Part shown: in pieces, positions 59,077 to 64,000 of the stretch | Layout: each line of letters starts with the position of its first letter | Position numbering within the stretch: position 1 is the first letter of the stretch | Assembly: GCA_964035015.1 (NCBI GenBank) | Contig: CAXIUP010000114.1 | Coordinates: 37,501 to 101,500, forward strand | DNA from: Corallium rubrum | Lineage: Eukaryota; Cnidaria; Anthozoa; Scleralcyonacea; Coralliidae | Reading direction: 5' to 3' | Length of the DNA: 64,000 nt | The notes under the pieces: generated by a model | Seen by the model: only the letters and a program-made list of their open reading frames with translations | What the model was told of the DNA's origin: nothing | Database searches by the model: none | Translations under genes and position numbers: made by a program

Positions 59077-61769
59077 TTAATTTGATATTGTGTGAAGGCT
59101 TGAAATTATTTTAATGATGTTTGGTCTTTTTTCTGGTGTACCATGAATGCATTGTTTTGCTATGTCCTGAAGTTGTGGTGAGCGGTTGTAAAAACATATA
59201 AGTGAAATAACCTGACCAAGGGAATATATGTCACTGGCTGGTGATTGGGTACGGTTTCCCCACACAACCTCTGGTGCAATATGCTTGTAGCGGGTAGTGT
59301 ATTTCTCTTTCTCCTTTAACGTCAAGTTGTACTTCTTTGCCTGGCTTATTTTTTTCATTTTGCCAAAATCTATTATTACAGGCAAATACATACCAGATTC
59401 ATTTCTGATAACAATATTGTCACTTTTGATGTCACAGTGAATAAACCCATTGCTGTGAATATGCGAGAGAGCCTCCGATATCTTTGCTAGTATCCTTGAC
59501 CAATTTTGGACATCTAAGGGCAGCTTACCCTTGGTGGCACTTGCAATTGTGACACACTGACCATCAATGCCATAAAATTCACTGACCAGGAAGAATGGCT
59601 TGGCAGTGACATTCATCCCAAAAACAAAAGGTAAACCTGTTGTAAAAAAATTTAAAAAAACTTTAAATTTTTTGTATCACTCCTGAAAATCTTGTACACC
59701 TTTAAAAATCTGAAAATACAAAAAAATCTCAAAAAAATCAAAAAAACTCTCAGAAAATCACCTAAAATTCTAGAAAAAATCCTCCAAAAATTCCCCCAAA
59801 GCCCAAAAACCTCACAGGATTTTGAAAATCCCAAAAATCTCATACACATTTTCTGGAGTGCTACACCCCTCTAAAGTACTGATAATGTTGAAATATATTA
59901 TAGGGACCTAAAATTGGTAGTTAAATACCTGGATGATCAAAAGAATTTATCATCATGGCCTCTTTTTCAACATCTGATGCTAATGATCGACTGTTGTAGT
60001 ATTTGACAGCAACAATATGACCTCGGTAAATCTTCTTTATGCACAACCCAAATGTACCTTCTCCAATCTTACTGCTTTTGCATTCTGTCAAATCTTTGAT
60101 GTTTTTTCTGTCTATATGGTGCACGTGTCTTCAAAAGCAAAATAAAAAATAGCTAAACCTTACCCTTCTCAAAGGGAAATTACTAGAAACTATATTAAAT
60201 ATATTTTTATACAAGTAATTTCTCTTAAAAATATAATATTTACTGTTGTACTAAACTACTAAAATTACTATAGTGAAAATGTATTGCACACTCTTTGTGG
60301 GATTGGGGATGGGTACCCAAATTAGAAAATACTTGGGGATGGAACAACATGAGGGGGGGGGGGGCTTGGAAGGGTGAGACACCCCTCAATCTCTCAGAAA
60401 ATCCTATCTCGATGGGCAAATATCAAAATAACCTGCTTGGTGGTCAACCTTATGTCAGGAAAGTTGATTGGTGCAAAAACTGTAGGTTGTAATTATTATC
60501 CAGTTGTTTTAGATTTATTCTTTGAAAGTTTGCATGGCAATTAATAATAGCATTCAAGATAAGTTTCGTGGAAAGACCATGTTTAATATTTATTTGTTAA
60601 TCTTTTGGCCTGTTGACTGAGGTCATCATCAGAGCAATACAATAACAGCTACAATGTATAGCCAACAGCTTGTTATATTGCTCTGATGAAGGCCTGAGTC
60701 AACAGGATAAAAGCTTAGTAAATAAATATTAAATGTCACTGGTGTTCCCACAAAACTTGTCTTGAATGTTTTAGATTTCAAAACTTGGTTGTAATTATAC
60801 TATTCAGGTGAACCCTAATAATTGGAAACCACTGAAATCACACCCTATTTTGGCTGCCAAAATATCTCATTCCCCTCTCTAATTGTAATACACAAGTTTC
60901 ACTCCTGAAACCACTGTTTTATAGTGACAAATCAAGAAATAGCTTGATCTGATACTCTAGACAGTGCCATTTGATTGTGTTTTATGCCAAAAGTCAAATG
61001 CCCAAGTGTTTGCCCAGGGGGTGGGGTGGGGGTAGTGCAGATGGATACATAATATGGCAGGTCACAACTTAATATTATAATTTATATACTATTAAAACAT
61101 GTACTATTTGACTTGGTATTCTTCACGCAACACAGCACGCTGCTCTCGATCAGTTCTAGTTTTATATTTTATAATAAATACAATGGTCAACTTTTTAAAA
61201 AAGAAAAATATAATAAAAATTAATATGGAACTTGTACAATAAGTTATATCTAAATACTTTTAGATTGAGCCATAATACACTGAATCACTAATTTATACCA
61301 TGCAAGTATCTCCCTCCAAAACGAGATAGATATGCTTTTAGAGATTATTCGGCACATAATACACATGTGCTCAATAATGTACTTACAAATTGCTCGTAGT
61401 TCGTAACATTTTCTCCTTGTCCCATTTTCGCCAGAAATCAATTGCGCGGTTTCTTTCTTTACCAGCTCGTATTTTTAGATGCTTTAATTTCTTTTCTTGA
61501 TCGACAAATGTTTTGTCTATTTTTTTAGCCATCTTATCTCTTTTCTCTTGTCGTGATAGTCGTTTCTTCTTTTCTCGTTCTTTCTTGTTACGTTTACGTC
61601 TTTTGCGACGTATTTCCTCGATCGTATTGCTGCGAGATAGACGACGTTGCTTCGCAGGCAATTCGCTCTGAATCGCTGGTGGCACCGAGATTTCTCCCGG
61701 ACCGTGACGTATTCCACTGTTAGCAAGTGCGCCACTCGCTGTGTGGGATGCCAGGTTAAAATGCGCCAT
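59077..61769 (-). CDS. Serine/threonine-type protein kinase, 380 aa, three exons
   Basis: Exons on the minus strand: 61769-61387 (donor GTAAGT), 60128-59929 (donor GTATTT) and 59636-59077 (stop). Phases agree and the reading frame totals 381 codons. Residues 1-127: MAHFNL start, then a very basic, probably coiled-coil part (EEIRRKRRKRNKKEREKKKR) without a known domain. Kinase domain: IGEGTFGLC glycine loop, VAVKYY lysine, VEKEAMM helix C Glu, HCDIKSDN catalytic loop (HCD in place of HRD, Asp kept), DFG, APEVVWG and SDIYSLGQV. All catalytic residues are present, so it is probably active. Substrate unknown. The start is chosen at MAHFNL, since codons further upstream to 61991 continue into likely promoter sequence. 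It is head to head with the gene at 62372. Confidence 0.85.
60130..60540. other. First intron of the kinase, 3' part
   Basis: AT-rich, with a G run at 60351-60363. I see no exon or repeat before the inverted element at 60551. Confidence 0.4.
60551..60768. mobile_element. Inverted element with two degenerate hammerhead motifs
   Basis: CATTCAAGATAAGTTTCGTG at the left is mirrored by CAAAACTTGTCTTGAATG at the right, and the arms match through TTTAATATTTATTT. Each arm has CTGATGA (60626-60632 minus; 60683-60689 plus) and a stem-loop around CCTG-AGTCAA-CAGG. The conserved G of the GAAA block is A in both (AAAAG). Stem I (TTGCT with AGTAA) is kept in the right arm. Probably a dead Penelope-type relict. 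Confidence 0.65.
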
Positions 61770-62371
61770 TCCAACCGACTTTACGTAAACTCTTACCACC
61801 AGATGAAACAGAAACGAATCACTGTTCAGTTTAATACTCGTAGTCGTATGATCAGGATAAGACTCGAGACGAATGAAACTTCCCGCGCCCGCGCTTTGTT
61901 TTATATAAGGCGCTGCGGGGTCCCGCGGGGGAAATGCAAATTGTCCCCTCTCCAGAGCAAATACAAATTGAACAATGATCTGTTCAGTCATTCTACGTTT
62001 ATATCAACACATATGGAAAATTTCACGTAATACAAACTTACTGCTATTCCATCGAACTGAACAGGTGATGTTGATAACATAGATAATTCTGTATTTTAGC
62101 ATTACCAGACTATTTTCTTGCCCAGGTGTTAGTTATTTTGCGACTGTGGGGCAGTGGGTCCTCATCGTCATAACAAAACATCTGTCTTGTTCCTGCTGCG
62201 TTAATAAGGGGAGATCCAATGAAATTATTTTGGTGAATTCCCGCTCAATTTTTGATTTCGGAATACCCACAACAACGGTTCATACAGTTCAAGGTTCACA
62301 GTTGAGTTGGTTCTCTTAGTTGCAAGTTGCTATCGTTCAGTGCTTGTATTAAGATACTGTATTATTTCGAG
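61770..62371. promoter_or_regulatory. Shared upstream region of the kinase and the 62372 gene
   Basis: 600 bp between two divergent start codons, locally GC-richer than the surroundings (CGCGCCCGCGC at about 61885, GGTCCCGCGGGG at about 61919). No TATA box is evident. A bidirectional promoter is inferred from the layout only. Confidence 0.45.
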
Positions 62372-63817
62372 ATGGATGTTTCTCTACCAGATCAATACGT
62401 ACTTCTACTTCAGAATGTTGTCGACGAGAACAAGCTCTTGCGAGAACAGATGAAGCAAACCATCGAGCAAGGGAAAATTTCTTTGGAAGAAATTAAGAAG
62501 AAGGTTGATACTTTTGCTACTTCTTCTGCTTTGCCAAGCCGGCGTGTACGACAAACGGGAAGACCTATCCGAGTGCCAAGGATATGCAGTGTAAGTGCTT
62601 TTATTGTTGATTAATAATTTATTCATTATATTCACAGTGTTGATAAATATTTAAGTTTTAAATCATAGTGGCAATCCCTCAAGGTATACTACAGTCTATA
62701 CAGAAGTGGCTGCCGTATAAAAATAATTATAGTATTCAATATGTGCATGCAAATATGCCAAAAATCGCCTGACGCAAATCTTATTCTGACGCATGCGATT
62801 GAATAGGATGTTTCACGATTGTTAAGTCAATCCATTCGATCGCATCAGTCAAGAGGAGAAAAGCCTGTTGTATAATTTAAATACGCAAGATATTATATTT
62901 CATGTACGAAACTCCAAAGAATTTTTAGTCTTAAACTTTTACTTGTGCTGCATTCATGATTTAGGGCAATTTAGGCCAAGTCTCAAATATATACCTAAAG
63001 AATGAGAATATAAATACAAATGGAATCGAATGCATTAGAATATCCCAAAACAATATCAGATTTTAAATATAGTATCACATGCAATGATTGTATACAGGTA
63101 ACAAGGTGTAGTTAATTAATATTATTGTGCCAAAATGATTATTTTACGGCCATTTATTTACAGAGCAATGTTCGTCGAAAATTGAAGTCCCTAAAGGCTT
63201 CTGATGAAAATTTATGGTTTAAATTTAATGGAAGGTAAGTAGTGTATAGAAATTAATAAATGTATTTAATTCTGAAGCGTTGGTTTTATAGTTTTGTTAG
63301 AAAGGTTAAAGCCCAGACAATTACTTTGAAAAAGCCCATAACATTAAAAAAATGGAAAGAAAGTTATTTGACTGACTAACACCTATCGTGTGTTGAAAAC
63401 ATGATGCTTTCAATTGGTTATTGGACTGACTCAATCATTTCTCGTGCAAGTCTGACTCATGAGCACATACTGACAATAAATTGAAGACTGTATGTATCAT
63501 GTGCATTTATTATTATATTGATTTTTAGTCTGGAGTCTGAACACAACACTATGCTATTTAGCAAATTGAGAGAAGAACTAGCACATGAATATGGTGGACC
63601 AGAGAAATGTCCTTGGTCTATCGTCGTGATAAAAGGTAAATAAAAGTAAATCAAAAGTATACTCTACTAAAATTTAATGTTCAGTATTACACTATTTATC
63701 AAGAGAATTTTAATACAAAATTAAATATCTTCTTCAGTTACAAAGGAGCTATACCCATGTATCAAAATGCAGTGTCCTCATGTATCAAAATGCAGAAGGC
63801 GTAACAGGAAAGATGAG
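62372..63817 (+). CDS. Coiled-coil and Cys-containing protein, four exons (continues beyond)
   Basis: Exons 62372-62590, 63164-63234, 63529-63635 and 63738-63817 join in frame with donors GTAAGT, GTAAGT, GTAAAT and GTGTGT. The protein starts MDVSLPDQYVLLLQNVVDEN and continues KLLREQMKQTIEQGKISLEE, an amphipathic helix likely to form a coiled coil, then a basic part (SRRVRQTGRPIRVPR), ENLWFKFNG, FSKLREELAHEYGGPEKCPW and a Cys/basic end (CIKMQCPHVSKCRRRNRKDE). The last donor is open, so more exons lie downstream, possibly outside the window. I do not recognise the family. The Cys spacing in exon 4 could be the start of a zinc-binding unit. It diverges from the kinase gene upstream. Confidence 0.65.
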
Positions 63818-64000
63818 GTGTGTGTCAATTAGTATTAAACTTTATACATTATGAGAGATTCATTCAATTTTCCAACTTTATATATCTGAATCTGGATATC
63901 AATAATTAATAATTTTCAGTTGTATTGTTGGCAGCTTGGTACCTAATACCATAGTGATAAAGCTGTTAATTTGCTGTTCACATATTGTAAGTACTCAGGG

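Overview
The window is eukaryotic nuclear DNA: multi-exon genes with GT-AG introns, AT-rich intergenic sequence, tRNA-derived SINEs, many MITEs and satellite arrays. The protein families visible (ubiquitin ligase of HECT type, DUF4806-type proteins, a Penelope-type GIY-YIG endonuclease tail, an rve-type integrase) and the kinds of MITE fit a transposon-rich marine invertebrate, most likely a cnidarian such as a sea anemone or coral. That assignment is inference. No rRNA, CRISPR or bacterial-style operon is present.

Region 1 (51-24163) is one 24-kb element with long inverted ends. Its outer ends carry the C-terminal part of a Penelope-like GIY-YIG endonuclease and a hammerhead ribozyme pointing outward at each end. 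The interior is a 600-bp higher-order satellite that runs forward from about 700 to 19130 and in reverse from there to about 23585. No reverse transcriptase is present. Into the forward array a second transposon (9981-15576; CCCAGC termini, many AACGTT boxes, 2-bp target duplication) has inserted. It carries three spliced DUF4806 exons and several nested MITEs.

Region 2 (24303-26774) holds five exons of a CUE-HECT E3 ligase that stops halfway through the HECT domain, with SINEs and a MITE in its introns. Region 3 (27091-48812) is a 173-bp satellite containing an inverted block. It is split at 35335-46972 by an 11.6-kb DNA transposon with 0.44-kb inverted repeats, TAC/GTA termini and a perfect 6-bp target duplication (CATTCT). 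That transposon carries two convergent genes, each starting next to one inverted repeat: a six-exon E3 ligase (zinc ribbon, UIM, complete HECT with catalytic Cys) and a one-exon DDE integrase that also begins with a zinc ribbon. This transposase plus ubiquitin-ligase pair is the most interesting system in the window.

Region 4 (49050-50540) is a decayed DUF4806-family N-terminal gene. It is followed by small palindromic elements, a 62-bp direct duplication, and about 1 kb of strictly alternating pyrimidine-purine microsatellite (51957-52920). Region 5 (54573-63817) has three apparently real genes: an acidic protein with an N-terminal Cys/His motif (+), a 380-aa protein kinase (-), and a coiled-coil/Cys-rich protein (+). 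The last two are head to head about 0.6 kb apart. MITEs of hAT-like, TTAA-type, Tigger-like and unclassified kinds lie between and inside these genes.
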